Below, piece by piece: positions 24,641-36,600 of a stretch of DNA of 64,000 nt. Every line of letters starts with the position of its first letter. The stretch's first letter is position 1. Both the position numbers and the translations under genes were made by a program. The notes beneath the pieces were generated by a model. That model was given only the letters and a program-made list of their open reading frames with translations. It ran no database searches and had not been told where the DNA came from. Source of the DNA: Symsagittifera roscoffensis (lineage: Eukaryota > Xenacoelomorpha > Acoela > Convolutidae); NCBI RefSeq assembly GCF_963678635.1, contig NC_087070.1, positions 21,499,461 to 21,563,460 on the forward strand. The letters are read 5' to 3'.

Positions 24641-27600
24641 TGTTCTTTCTGTTTGTTATAAAGGCTTTTACGAATATGACTTTGATGTTTTGCCAAACAA
24701 ATGTTCCAGCTTAAACATGGTATTTCCTAGTTTAATAATTTCAAAGCTGGTTTCTTCTCTTAGAAGAAAAGTGTTATGGTCAAAAACAAGCACACTAGTT
24801 TTTCAAGTTGCACGACAGTCAAGACTATTTAGGTTAAAAGATTTCACTATGATGAATCAATTGAAATTGACGTTGAAGGGCTTTTTTGAGTTTCATGAGT
24901 TTGCAAAAAAACTGCAAAACTCAAAATGCCTCCAAAACTGAGCAATTATAAAAAGGTGACTTTCGACTCTCATTATAAGATAGCCTTATAGCTATGAAAC
25001 CCAAAATACACCAATTTGATTTAAATTCGAATCAGATAAACGTATAACGAATATCCAAACAGTTTTTTGGCAGAAAATAATCAACAAAAATGTAAATATT
25101 GGAAAAACTGAGCCCTGCTGAGATTTAAATGAAGACAAAGGTTCAGATGATTTTATGGTAAAAAACCCAGAATATTTATGCAATAGTTTTCAAGAAGGTG
25201 AGCTAACTAGTTGATTAGTTTTTCGAATCCTTAATTTGGTCATAATTTCATCAATATCAGATAATGATGAACCGACTGTTCAATTTGTAGCAAAATTTAG
25301 AATCCGAGGTCATTTCATCTTCTCTAATTTTTTCTGAAGGCATCTTTAGCTTACAATGCTTCAAAATAAATTGAAGCCTTCAAGTAGCAAGTTTGCCTTG
25401 AATAATTTTTAATTAACTACTGATTTTCCGTAAATTTTTTCTGAAATTAGAACAAAGCCTACAAAACTTCATGAAACAACTCATTTTGAGTTAGTCACAT
25501 TGAAAATTCCAATATTATTTTTGATTTTTTCCAAATTATTTTTTAAGTATCCTATTTTACTTTTGCGTTATTAGGACGTGAAGATACTACTGACTGACTA
25601 CTGTCTTGATTGGATAACGCATTTAGAGGTGAGTTAAAGACTTTTGAAAACAAGAATAAAACAGCTCTGCTTTTCTGCTGCTAAAATGTTACCCACACTT
25701 ACGTTGCTTGATTTTCACAAACACCATTATAATTTTGAAAACGCATAACAGAAAACTATTTTTTGGAAAAAGCTGCGAGCCTGATGGTTTTGGAAAATTT
25801 TGGACACAGTGGTTTTTTCAACAAATAAGTCGATCCACGGCTCAATCGTCTTCCAATATCTTTTTATAACAAAGGGTGCAATTTGGACGGTTGTAATTCG
25901 CTTTGCTCTTTCAGGTTGAAATGAATGAATGAAACATTCGAAACTGAGTCAGTCTCAAGTTTGACCGAAGAAAAATAGTTCGACCGAGTTCGACCAAGAA
26001 AGGATTTCGACCGAAAAGAAGTTCGACCGCGAAAATTTTTTCGACCAAGTTCAAGTGGGAAAACAGTTCGATTAAGTTTGACCCAGCTGATATACGTTTT
26101 GACTAGGCAAATTAACTTTTTAAAAAATTAAATTGTATGCTTTTCGCGTATGATTTTCTGTCATTATTTAACAAGATCAAAAGCATAATAGTTACTGGAA
26201 CGGTAACATGGCGTAGCGATATCGTATTTTTTAAATTTATTAGTCCATTAACTTGTGTGTTTTGTTTTAGGTTTGGTCACTGTTTGCAGCCACGGGAGTC
26301 CTTATATCTCAAATTATTGAAGATTACCCGTTAAAACCAATGATTTCATTAAACTATAGGTTTCAAAATCGAGCCCAATTTCATTTTTCGATTATCTCGA
26401 CCATCTATTTGACTTGTGTTAGACTTTTTGTTTCAATTTTGTGTTCGGCTTTATGTTTCAGCTGACTGGATTTTATGTTTTGACTTTGAGTTTGACTATA
26501 AAAGCTTTTAGACTTAGAATTTGCAATAGAATTTTAAACAGTAATAGACCCGAATCGGTCGAAACATAAACTGCAAATCTCGACCTGGTCAAAATTGATT
26601 TTGCGTTCAAAGTTTATTAAAAACAATGAAACTCTACTGAAATCATTAAGCGGGTCAAATACTGAAGCAAAGTTTGCGGTGCACTATTGAAGTTTTAACA
26701 AAAAATTAAAGAACTTTTTTTGAAAAATGAAGCGTAGATGAAAACTTTTCTCGCTAGTGTCCTTATCAGACATCTTAGCAGCAGTGACATAAAACGAAGA
26801 CAATTATTCTTACGGATTTGAATATGAATATGTTGAAACAGGTCAGATAATTGAAAAACAAGAAAGCGTAAGTAAAGCAACAAACCAACCTTTAATAAGA
26901 AATATGGCAAGAATTGACACGTATTTCTCTGAGGTTTTGTGATACTTAAATTAAGAGTTTGAGCCAATCTTATACCCAAAATTTGCACTTTTACTACCTG
27001 TACTTGCCTCGTGCAAAAAGTTGCTTTCCCTGCATGCAAAAACTCGTGCAAGGGTTGAACAAGCAAGTTGACAAACTTGAATTCAAAAAAAAACGTTTGA
27101 TAGGTTAGACAAAAAATTTGGGTATCTGATCCCTAAAACTAAACTGCTTCCCGATATATTTTTCAGCTCGTACAATATTGCCCCAAAATGAAAGTTAAAG
27201 GCTGTTGAGTTTTCAGATGAAACGTACTTAACTTTTCTAGAAAACTATCCATATAGTTTTTTTCACAATTTCTTCAAGCAAAAACTTTCCGTAAGAAAAA
27301 AACGTAGATATTCTTTGAAAATCATTAACAAACTTCAGAACCAAAGCAAAAAGGCCTGAGATTTTTGTACCCTAACTTACTTGGAACGCAAAAGTTGCAA
27401 GAGTTTTGCCTAGATTGTGAGCTAACAGAATATTCTGCGGTCTTTTTATTATCTGTTAAATTGAAAAATTAACATTTTTTGATGATTTATATCATTGTGA
27501 GTTCTAGCAAAGTATAGATTTAAATTTTAAAGTTTTGTATGAACGTATGAATTTTTGACAACTCCTCTATATCCACTTTCACTATAAATATCCTTTCAAG

Positions 27601-28159
27601 TATAAAAAATAAGAAAGTGAAAATTAATTTATTTAGCTGTAGAATGCTAAATACTGCATTTTCATTGAAAATAGAATGCACATCTTGCAACAATTTGATT
27701 TTTCGAGTCTTGTTATATATGTTTAGAAGAAGAAAAAAGTGAATGCATTTCACTTTAAAATTCCCTACAAGTATCTTGAAAGGTTTGAATTGCAATATTA
27801 GATGGATCAGAAGAGCAAAATTTTTTAGATAGCTCTTATCACAAATGTATATCAATTTATGAAAAGACAAAAAATTGAGGAGTGCCCCTGGATCAAAACC
27901 TAACAAAAAACAACTACCGGGAAAAAAATTATGAGGCAAAAATTATTTTAAAATTTTAGTTCTCAATTTATTATTCTTTAAAATTTAGATAGAATTCCTT
28001 AAAATTTAGATTTCGAAATAAGACAAAACCCTTTTTACTGTGAGAAACATACAACTTTAAAAGTTTTTTCGCTAAGGGTTAACAACATTAATGCTAATCT
28101 TTTTAATTTGTTTTTTTTTCAAAACCCGTAGTTTGTGCCATGAAATGCGTCAAAAAACG
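24641..28159. other. AT-rich non-coding DNA with one short degenerate repeat
   Basis: Nothing gene-like is supported. The minus frames at 26695-27066 (123 codons) and 27520-27939 (139 codons) are rich in L, F and K and lack motifs or splice context. At about 25958-26095 a degenerate TTCGACCRA motif recurs about eight times. Confidence 0.45.
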
Positions 28160-28551
28160 GGGAGGGTCCTCATGCTTGAAGGAACGAATGCTTGATACGT
28201 TTCAACAAATCAAAATCGCTAAGCGTTCCTATTGGATTAATGCCTTTCTCACAAAATCGAAGTCAATATTAACAGAAAATGTTTTAAATCAGTGGAAAAT
28301 AATCAAAAATATTACAAATTGCGGGTTACAACCGCAATACTATTCAGATATACATCAAGATTTATGAGTTCAATTTCATAAGAATTTTTAAGTCTTGAAA
28401 ACTCATCTGCTTATTATCTAATCGGTCAATATTAACACTAATGGCCTGGATTTATTTTCTTACTTTGAGATTTTGAATACTCAATCCTGATTGGCTGAAA
28501 GTAAGCTAAAATTAATTTCAAGCATTCGGACCTTCAAGCATGAGGGACGCC
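28160..28551. mobile_element. Inverted-repeat MITE of ~390 bp
   Basis: The left arm (28160-28194) reads GGTCCTCATGCTTGAAGGAA then CGAATGCTTGA. The right arm (28518-28551) is its reverse complement with few changes (TCAAGCATTCGGACCTTCAA then GCATGAGGGACGCC). Arms are about 34 bp. The 75-codon frame at 28140-28367 starts in the left arm and is not supported as a gene. Confidence 0.75.
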
Positions 28552-29104
28552 ACCAAAAAAAACTGTTTGATTTCTCAATATTCTAACTAAGACGTTATTA
28601 TTGTAACGTGCTTCAAATTTTTATCAATGAGTTTCACATACTGCTTTGAAAACCACATTGTAACTTAAATCCATCACAATCAGTGATAAAGCTATCACTA
28701 AAAATTGGACGGCTTTTTGTCACTGTGGGACAAAAGTTTGCGATAAACACTTCTAAAACGCCTGATTTTTCTTCCGATTATAAATCTTTCTAATTTGTTC
28801 ATAAAATAATAAAAATCATGTGGTTGCCGTATATCTATGTTTCCCAGAGCGATCCATTTAGATTTTTGACAACTGTCACATCACATCTATAAAAACAATC
28901 TGTACGACAAATTTTTTTAAATTGCTGGTGGTTTTCTGCTGACATCAATCCTGCAGCAAAGCATCCTGCAAGAAAACTTGCAAATTTGGAATGGAAAAAA
29001 AAGACATACTGAATTACAAAAACCTTACATCGGATTATGTTTTTCTTGGGATTGTTACGACATTCAAAGTATTTGTGCTCGGTGTTTTTTCTAATCAATT
29101 TGGT
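28552..29104. other. No feature recognised
   Basis: AT-rich sequence. The 87-codon minus frame at 28835-29098 has no recognisable features. Confidence 0.4.
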
Positions 29105-29445
29105 GAAGCAATGGGGGTTTAAAAGTTGACAATTTGGTTGATTTAGGATAATTAACGCGCTGTATATTTTGTGCTATTAACGCGTAAGCGGTTAAACTGT
29201 CTTAGAAATCGTTCCAAATTGATATGAGAAAAACTATTTGATCTAGTTTATACTTAACTATATGCTGAAAATATTATAGCGTGTGAGGGGTGGTTATCGC
29301 AAAAAATTCGAAAAAAAAATAATTTTTCTTAATTTTTTTAAAAAAAGTTTTATATATTTTTTTCTAAACCAAACAATATTCCATAGATTTTAGAAGACAG
29401 TCGGAACATTCAGAGTTTTGCCCCAATACTGGCAGTCAAGCAGTC
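29105..29445 (+). mobile_element. Copy c of the ~540-bp family, 5' truncated and diverged
   Basis: It begins inside the element at GGGGGTTTAAAAGTTGACAA. It keeps the core (ATTAACGCGCTGTATATTTT, CTATTAACGCGTAAGCGG), the GCGTGTGAGGGGTGG block and the 3' part CAGTCGGAACATTCAGAGTT. The terminal hairpin is degraded (GAGTTTTGCCCCAATACTGG). Confidence 0.65.
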
Positions 29446-29515
29446 TTCCCAGGTCGAGGTGCGCGACTAAATTTTCGACTTTTAGGGTCGCAGAAATGTT
29501 AAAGTATATGTCGAT

Positions 29516-29928
29516 CAGTAGCGTGCCGAGGAAGGGTTTGCGATCTCCCCTCAATTCTGGTAGCCAAAATTTCCAAAGGGTCCCTCTTCAGGATAACATT
29601 ATGACATCCATTTTTCGGTGAGGAACCTGAAAGTTTTTCTAAAGACGCCTTCGGCTCCAATATGTCTAATTTTGAGGGGTGAGCGCACGCGAAAAAAAAA
29701 ACAGCAATTTTGGGCAAAACTTTCCAAATAGTGCCTAAAAACGACCTTTTTGGCCTTTTTTGATAAATTTGCATGAGGTGCAGAAAATGTTTCAAAAAAC
29801 ACGGTCCTTATACTACTTTAGCAGAGCTCAGAAAACTAAATTGGTCGACCTAAAAAAAAGGTCGGCAAAATTTTCAAAATTTTTTCAAAAAATCGCCCTC
29901 ACTAGAAAAGTTTCTGCGCACGCCACTG
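29516..29928. mobile_element. hAT-type MITE, ~413 bp, with 7/8 target duplication
   Basis: The left end CAGTAGCGTGCCGAGGAAGG and the right end (CAGTGGCGTGCGCAGAAAC on the other strand) are terminal inverted repeats. Flanks are ATGTCGAT (29508-29515) and ATGTCGCT (29929-29936), identical at 7 of 8 positions. Internal GGTCGACC / GGTCGGCAAAATTTTC sequence matches the 5.8-kb copy. It has no transposase. Confidence 0.82.
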
Positions 29929-29936
29929 ATGTCGCT

Positions 29937-31157
29937 ATATAAACTGTGTTTCCGAAAACGATACAACTGTATTGTTTTTGAAAACAATTTTTATATCGAA
30001 AACTTTGTTGGGTAGGACTTAAGATGCGTAACATTTACAAAGAGACTCATTTCTATAGTCACTGTTTTTTACTAGCACCTAGATAAAATTTGTTATCGAT
30101 TCCATCAGTGGAGCTTATTAATTTTCGAGCAAAGAGTTTTCGTTTATCTCATGATTTTATAACTTTTCTTGATTCTTCTACGTTTTTTTGTGACAAACAT
30201 GGAATTTTGAACGTCACTACAACGGAAAGTTCAAATGAAATAATTCTTTTGATCTGGTTTTCTAATATTTATTATTGAAAAAGATTTCACCCGTAATCCT
30301 GGCTCTGCGATTGCATCAATAATTCTCTTTAAATTTTTGATATTCTGTTTTAACTTCAATCACGCTTGAAATTCTCAGTTCGTTGTTCAAGTTTGCTCCA
30401 ATTTAACGTTGAGTTTTGCGGACCGTTTTAAAAACCACACTGCTAGTGTCACTTTTGATCATTTTTTCCCACCTAACCTGACCAGTTTGGAAATAGACCG
30501 GTGTTTTTTGTTACGCCATCACGACTTCTCTCCGAGATTTTTTTCGTTATAATATCACTTTAACTCTGAAGCTAGTAATAACTCGCATTCAGTGAAAACG
30601 CGAATGCGATCACTGAAAAGTGGACAGCTTCCTGTTCCCTACGGATTTAATTTTGTGGGAGTCATTTTGGAAACCCTGATTCTCCGTCTCAGAGGAAGTC
30701 TTCCCAATTTATTCAGCTTCATAGTCAAATTTCATATGATTGCTTTATGTCCTTATGCCTTTGAAGTGTGACCAATTTTGAAAGACATTATTATTCGTCG
30801 TTTTAGCTTCAATTTTTCATTTTTTACGATTGTATTATCTTAATAAAATCAATTCGAAATTATCAAAGATAAATACTGATTAAAAGTAAAGGCCGTGTGA
30901 ACAATTTTTGAACAATTTTATATTCTAACTTTACGAGCGGGCGGGAAGGGGAATTAGTCGATATAAACTACCAAGGGTCAATTTCAGACTCCTACCCATT
31001 ATAGCCCCGACTAACCACCATCAGCAATTTATGCAACCCCCGCCCTTCAGTAAGTTATACAACCCCCGCTCTTCAACAAATTATAGCCCCTTTCCAATGT
31101 ACGTACATCAACGCAGAGTAGTCTGGTTGTATATATTTTTACTAGGCCATTATGGGA
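29937..31157. other. No gene recognised
   Basis: AT-rich DNA with short frames only. The CAACCCCCGC.CTTCA motif repeats twice at about 31034-31078. Confidence 0.4.
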
Positions 31158-31165
31158 GGAGACAT

Positions 31166-31579
31166 CAGGGGCGGATCTAGGAGATTCTCGAGGTTCTAGG
31201 ATCTTCAAAACGTTTTCGAAAAGTTTATCGACCATTTTTTTGGTCGGCCAAATTGATTTTTCGTGCACTCTCAGAATACTTAAAGACACTATTTTTGTTA
31301 AAAAAATAATCGCATCACAGGCAAATTTTTGAAAAAACAGGTCAGAAAGGCAGTTTTTAACACTATTTGAGAAATTTTGACCAAAAAAAATGCGTTTTTT
31401 CGGCGCGCGCCTTCAAAAACAGAATATATTGGCGCCAAAGGTCGACCGAAATTGAGTATCATAAAATAATCCCAAAGAGGGTACCCTTTGGTTGGCGAGG
31501 GGATCGAATCTCTGAGAAGAAGGCGTCCACCCAACACGCCATCCCCCCCCCCCCCCCCCCAAAAAAAAATATGCCCCTG
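31166..31579. mobile_element. hAT-type MITE, ~414 bp, imperfect flanks
   Basis: The left end is CAGGGGCGGATCTAGGAG and the right end GCCCCTG (31573-31579), after a run of 18 C and 9 A at 31543-31569. The flanking 8-mers GGAGACAT and GGAAACAA agree at 6 of 8 positions. The interior (GGTCGGCCAAATTGATTTTT, GGGTACCCTTTGG) matches the family. The 78-80-codon frames on both strands are shadows of the element. Confidence 0.7.
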
Positions 31580-31587
31580 GGAAACAA

Positions 31588-32608
31588 GCCAATTCTACTT
31601 TAAAAGCTTTTCTCATGAAATTAGGAAATGAAATGGTACATTTTCCTGCTTTTTCAACAATTTTGACAAGTAGAACATTTCGAAAATAAATGGTCTGTGA
31701 AGTAAAAGAAAGAGGAATAAATGCATTTTGCTACTTTTTATCGATTTTATGGTGAATGTTGCAGGGATTTATAAGCAGACATTCTCGACGAACGCTCAGT
31801 TTCGCGCCGATAATAAAAACCTTGCCTGCGCATTATATATTTTTGAATAGTCCTTTCCTTGAAAATTCTTCAGCTTAAGAATAATAAATTCTGAATTTTC
31901 CATTGCAAATGGCAGACTTTCCTTGGAAACAAGACAAGAGGATTATAAAGTGCTTCATTTCATCAGCTATATTCTCTCTACCGGAGGCTTAATTAGGTGT
32001 CTTTCAATTTAACTCCTTGGGGGGAATTCGGTCATAAATTAGTTATAAAAATGAGGAACAAATCAATTCTATTACTTGAGTGAAAAAAGTCTAAAATCGC
32101 AGGGGCTTGTCATTATTTCTACGATTTCGCTCTCAATTTTATTTAACCCATTGAAACGGTTGAAAATGATAGGACAGGACATTATTTTTATTGTTCAGTC
32201 AATGCAATTCGATATACAACAAAGACGATGAAAAAGCTTAGTTGGTTTAGTTACTGTTTTTTAATTTTTAGTAAACCAGTATTGTTTTTTTTTTTTTTTC
32301 AAAAAATTGAGTGATGCATCTTTTTATTTTATAACGTGAACAAAAATGTGAACACAACTTTGAAAAAGGTTTAAAAACACTTCTGATTTTTTAATTGAGG
32401 GAAAAATTGTAAATTACGTGACCAAGAGAAAAAATTTAGAACATATGAATGTGCTAACCTAAGAACATAAGAATATGGAAATAATTTTGAGGGCCATTCT
32501 GAACTCGAGCCTTTTATTTCGTTGAATCAATATTTGCCTGCTTTGTGATGGCTACTTCCTCTGGGATATTTGTCTAGTTAAAAACAAACCACCGGTTGGT
32601 TATACCGC
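31588..32608. other. No feature recognised
   Basis: AT-rich DNA with a run of about 18 T near 32283-32300. No gene is seen. Confidence 0.4.
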
Positions 32609-32790
32609 CTAAATTCTATATTTGCCCCCTGGGGTAAAAGGACATATGAAGCTTATCCTTATATAATCCCAGGGATTATTTTCAGCGAACGCCGCAATTT
32701 CTTTGCACTCGAACGTACCACGACGACATATACCATTGAACAATTTGACCAGTTGAGCAGACTTTGAAGGTTTATTTAAAACTGGAATTT
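32609..32790 (-). CDS. Candidate terminal exon, minus strand (unrecognised, secreted-type sequence)
   Basis: The frame ending in TAG at 32609-32611 reads AQLVKLFNGICRRGTFECKE, then AAFAENNPWDYIRISFICPF, then TPGGKYRI-stop. The mix of Cys, aromatic and alternating hydrophobic residues is unlike the surrounding translations, and local G+C is raised. The 5' boundary is uncertain; CAAAG|TCTGC and CCAG|TTTTAA are possible acceptors. It could be the last exon of a beta-rich secreted protein. No family is assigned. Confidence 0.3.
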
Positions 32791-33199
32791 GATTTCTGAT
32801 TCCTATGAAAAGACCTGAAATAGAATTCGAGTAATTCCAAACTATACTTCTCACTACACTTTTTAAAATTATCAGTGAACGAAAATACGAGTGCACTAGA
32901 GTTTCACCATTCGAGCAAATGGTTTGTGTAATACAAAGTTAAGTTTTGTTTTATATCTTTGATATTTCAAAGAAGTTTCACTATAGTTTTATTTGTTTTT
33001 ACGCTTCTTTGAAAAACCCTGCACAAAAGTTTAAGTCTCCGTTTTTCTCTTTGACAAAAGTCTTTGATATTCTGCAAAGACAGATTTTATAGATTTAGAA
33101 AACTTCGAATATTTGTAAACATTAACTTCAACCTATGTTAGCTAAACAGAAACTAAGTTTCCGAATTTTGCAAAATTTGGTACAAACTAGCGTTTGCAG

Positions 33200-33366
33200 A
33201 AGTGTTTCACAATTGCCTTGAGCCAGACCGCTATTTCCGTGAAACTGTGGATTTTCCTTTCGTCCATAACTTTCCTGCTTATAGAATTACAGTTACAGTC
33301 CCATACAAATTTTACCCAGTTTCAGGGAATAATTACGACCTACAAGTTCAGTATTACTACAAATAG
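33200..33366 (+). CDS. Candidate terminal exon, + strand (unrecognised beta-rich sequence)
   Basis: After the acceptor GCGTTTGCAG, a frame (phase: two bases completing a codon) reads VFHNCLEPDRYFRETVDF, then PFVHNFPAYRITVTVPYKFY, then PVSGNNYDLQVQYYYK and stops at TAG 33364-33366. Alternating hydrophobic and polar residues suggest beta strands. The only alternative is an 86-codon + frame with atypical composition. Upstream exons were not found. The exon lies about 220 bp before the first coding exon of the GTPase-like gene, in the same orientation. Confidence 0.35.
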
Positions 33367-33588
33367 CGCTTCCCTTGCTTCTTTGAATATTTATCACCAT
33401 TGCCGATTCTATTTTGATCAACCAGCACAGCTTCAAACGATCTGTACAAAATAGATATAAAAGGAAGTCTTTTCATTGCACCAATTTAAATTTTTATATA
33501 CTTTGCTTACCGTTATTTTTATGCAGAGGCTGTTCTCTGAATAATATTTATTGTGCTTTTTACATTGTTATAATTGACCCTTAGTAAC

Positions 33589-33682
33589 ATGTCCAAATTC
33601 AACAAGACTGTCTCCGCCCTGGACCATTTCACCTCAGACAAGAACATGGCTCAAAGCAAGGTGCTTTTGATGGGCATGAAAG
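33589..33682 (+). CDS. Exon 1 of the GTPase-like gene
   Basis: Starts ATGTCCAAATTCAACAAG and ends ATGAAAG|GTAAAT. It encodes residues 1-31 plus the first base of Gly32, including the start of the P-loop. CTTAGTAAC before the ATG gives no clear context. A possible acceptor, TTTTTATGCAG|AGGCTG, about 65 bp upstream hints at a spliced 5' UTR. Confidence 0.8.
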
Positions 33683-36600
33683 GTAAATAAAGACAAGAAT
33701 AGGGTGTTACTGAGCTAGTAACATAGAATGTTCCGACAAAAATATGAAAATAAGAAAAATTAAAAAAAAAAAAACATTTTGACTTTTTTTGTCGTTTTTA
33801 GGAATCCTAATCACGACTGAAAGGGTGGTAAAAGTGTGATAGGGGGTCCCAAGAAAGTAACCGGGTCCCTAAGGTAAAAAAAGTACCTCGAAGTTGTTCA
33901 ATTTAGTTTCTTTCAGTGGCGTTTTTTCTAGGAGGGGGCGGCGCTTGGGGGGAGCGCTTTTTTTTCGGCATGCGCTCCCCCCTAAAAATTAGCTTTATTG
34001 GCGCCAAAAGTGCCTCTAGAAAAATTTTGAGGTTAGTGAGCCAAAAATGGATGACGTAAAGTTAGACCAAAGGGGGACCCTTTGGAAAAACATTGGCAAC
34101 CAGGAGAGTGGGAGGGGCTGTTAGTGTGATTTGTGACCCCTCTCTCACAATTGGCTTTTATCGGGACCCCTCTATCACACTTGTACCGAAAGGGCTTTTA
34201 TTTAACATTATTCACGAGTTTTCTTTGCGAATGCCAAAAATTGTTGAAAAAAACATAACATAGAAAATCAAAAACAGATATGACAGATATGACAAAAAAA
34301 TTTTGCCAGGTGCTCTTTTTTGAAATTGAACAATATGCATGATAGTTTTTCGCTGTGAAGATAGAAGAGGTGGTCGATTAATATTTAAGCATTCGACCAA
34401 AAATCCATATAGTTGAATTTGACCTATAACTGAACACGACAACTCAGCAGGGTAAAATTTCATAAAACTTTTGTTGCTATCGATTGCCAATCTCTGCCTT
34501 CCCAACTTACTAAATGAAAAGTCTCACCCACTGTTTAAAAAGAACTCGTTTTCTTTAGTGCTGGGCAAAAAAAAAGATTTTTGAATTTTAAAAAAGTCCA
34601 ACATAAAACCAAGTTAGCATTCCCCGCCAAACAGCTTTAAAACTTGATCGAAATTATCAGAAGACTGAAAAAAATTTCAAAATTTTTGTCACATGGGCGT
34701 CTGAATCATAGGTCGTCTGAACTTCCAGTCGAATCAGTCCACTGCATCCTCTCCTGCATGGAAAAAGAAGACCATACGAATTAGTTCATATTCTTTGCAG
34801 CAAAAAGTTTAGAACACAACCACGGGCAGTGAAAAAACACCTTTTCGAAAAATCAGAAAAGCAATTGAGAAACCAATATCGGAAAGTGTACTAAGTTTTC
34901 ATAACTGAGTTAGCAAAAAATCTTTCAGTGTCACGCTTAGCTCTGTTTCATACAAAACCCCAACCTGCGAAATTTTACAACTTGAATTTTTTCATTAATG
35001 TTTGATTAATTTGAAAACTCACACGCGGTCTAATTAGGCTATAACAAAACATGCCTAGTCTTCATGTTTAACCTTGTAAACCTACCCATTTTACCATAAC
35101 CATGATGCTCGTTTAAGATGGAGGAAAGGAAAATGAGTCCCAAATTCTTTCGAGAGCAAATCAGTAATTTTTGTCCGGTGTCTCTCTGTCTGAGTAGTCA
35201 GTATTTTTGTGGAAGGTTGTTTTTGTACAGAAAAATAGACTTTTCAAACAACACTTTTTGTAAAATTTCCAGTTTTCTGTTTCGCATTGTTGCCAGTTTT
35301 CTGTGTTGACGGTGTTTTCCAGTGTTTGCGGCAAGTTAATTCTGCTAAAAAATTTCTCAAAAAAAATTGAGGATAATGGATTTGGCAAGCACTATGATCG
35401 AAGTTTTATGATCGACGTTTTGTGATGATCGACGTAGAAATTTTGTGATTGGCGTTTTGTGTGAGGTGTAGACCACTTGAACAGTAATTTGAACTTGCGC
35501 ATGATTTCATTTAGATGTGTTAATACAAAACAAAAGTAGTGAAAGCAAATCAAAAACTTTGACAAGAACAAAACACATCAAAGATTTCTATTGAGCTAAA
35601 AACAGTCAAGTCTTGGCCCCAAAGGTTTTTGCTGCTGTATAGAGCAAATTCTGTGGCTTCGTAGAAAAAATAGCTGCTGTATGATAACTCTTATTAGCCA
35701 TACGTTTATATAAAAAACGTATGGCTAATATAGCTTTTCGAAAAAAAAATTGAAAAAACGAGCAGAGCACATTTAAGAAGCAAGATAGTAAATCAGAAGA
35801 ACCGCTGATATATTCGTTTTTGTGTTTCTGAGAAAAAAAGCAGTTTTTGTTGGAAGGTTATTCGGGTAGAGCACAGGTGCGTATTTGGTATTTCCGAGAA
35901 ATAGAATTGCAGCTTTCATTTTTAATAAATTTTACAAATTTTTCAGAATGATTGAAAACCGGCAGCTCTATAACAATTCTGCTTCAGAAGCCGAATTATG
36001 TCAATCATTTTTGAGCCTGGATTTGACGCCAGAGGTTTTGTTGTTAGTTTTAAAATTTAACTAAAGTTTCTTAAGTTGTTAATTCTAAAGTTTAACTAAA
36101 GTTTCCACTTTGATCTACTAGGGTGAACGTGCGGGTAAGATAGCGATAAACGTGAATAAAACTTCAAAGTTTAATCCTAATTAACTTGAAGCTTCTCATT
36201 GGAGTTTCTTCTTAAATTTTTGCAAAATGTTAGCAAAAACATACGGTTTTACTTTCAAAAAGAAACTTGGTTAAGATTAACTATAATGGTGTATAATGCC
36301 CGCACTGAAAAACTTCAGAATGAAATAAATTTAAATCAATTTTTTTTGTACAGAAAATATAGTAATTAAGATAGCCCATTTAAATACGTAAATTGATTTA
36401 GAATGGATCATAGGATTTTCACAGTAGAGAAAATTCGATTCGTACGCATAAAAACGCATTTTTGGATAGTAGTAAAATTCAATAACATCTCAACAAAACT
36501 GACCTGGCAAAACTAATTTTGTTTCAAAGCTGAGCAATTTTTTATATTCGAGAAATTCTCAAGGAGAGCTACAGACGGCAAAAGTCACCCGAGGAAAGAT

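Noticed and set aside
26695-27939. Minus-strand ORFs of 123 and 139 codons
   Set aside because: They are L/F/K-rich with no motif, no splice context, and base composition identical to the flanking AT-rich DNA.
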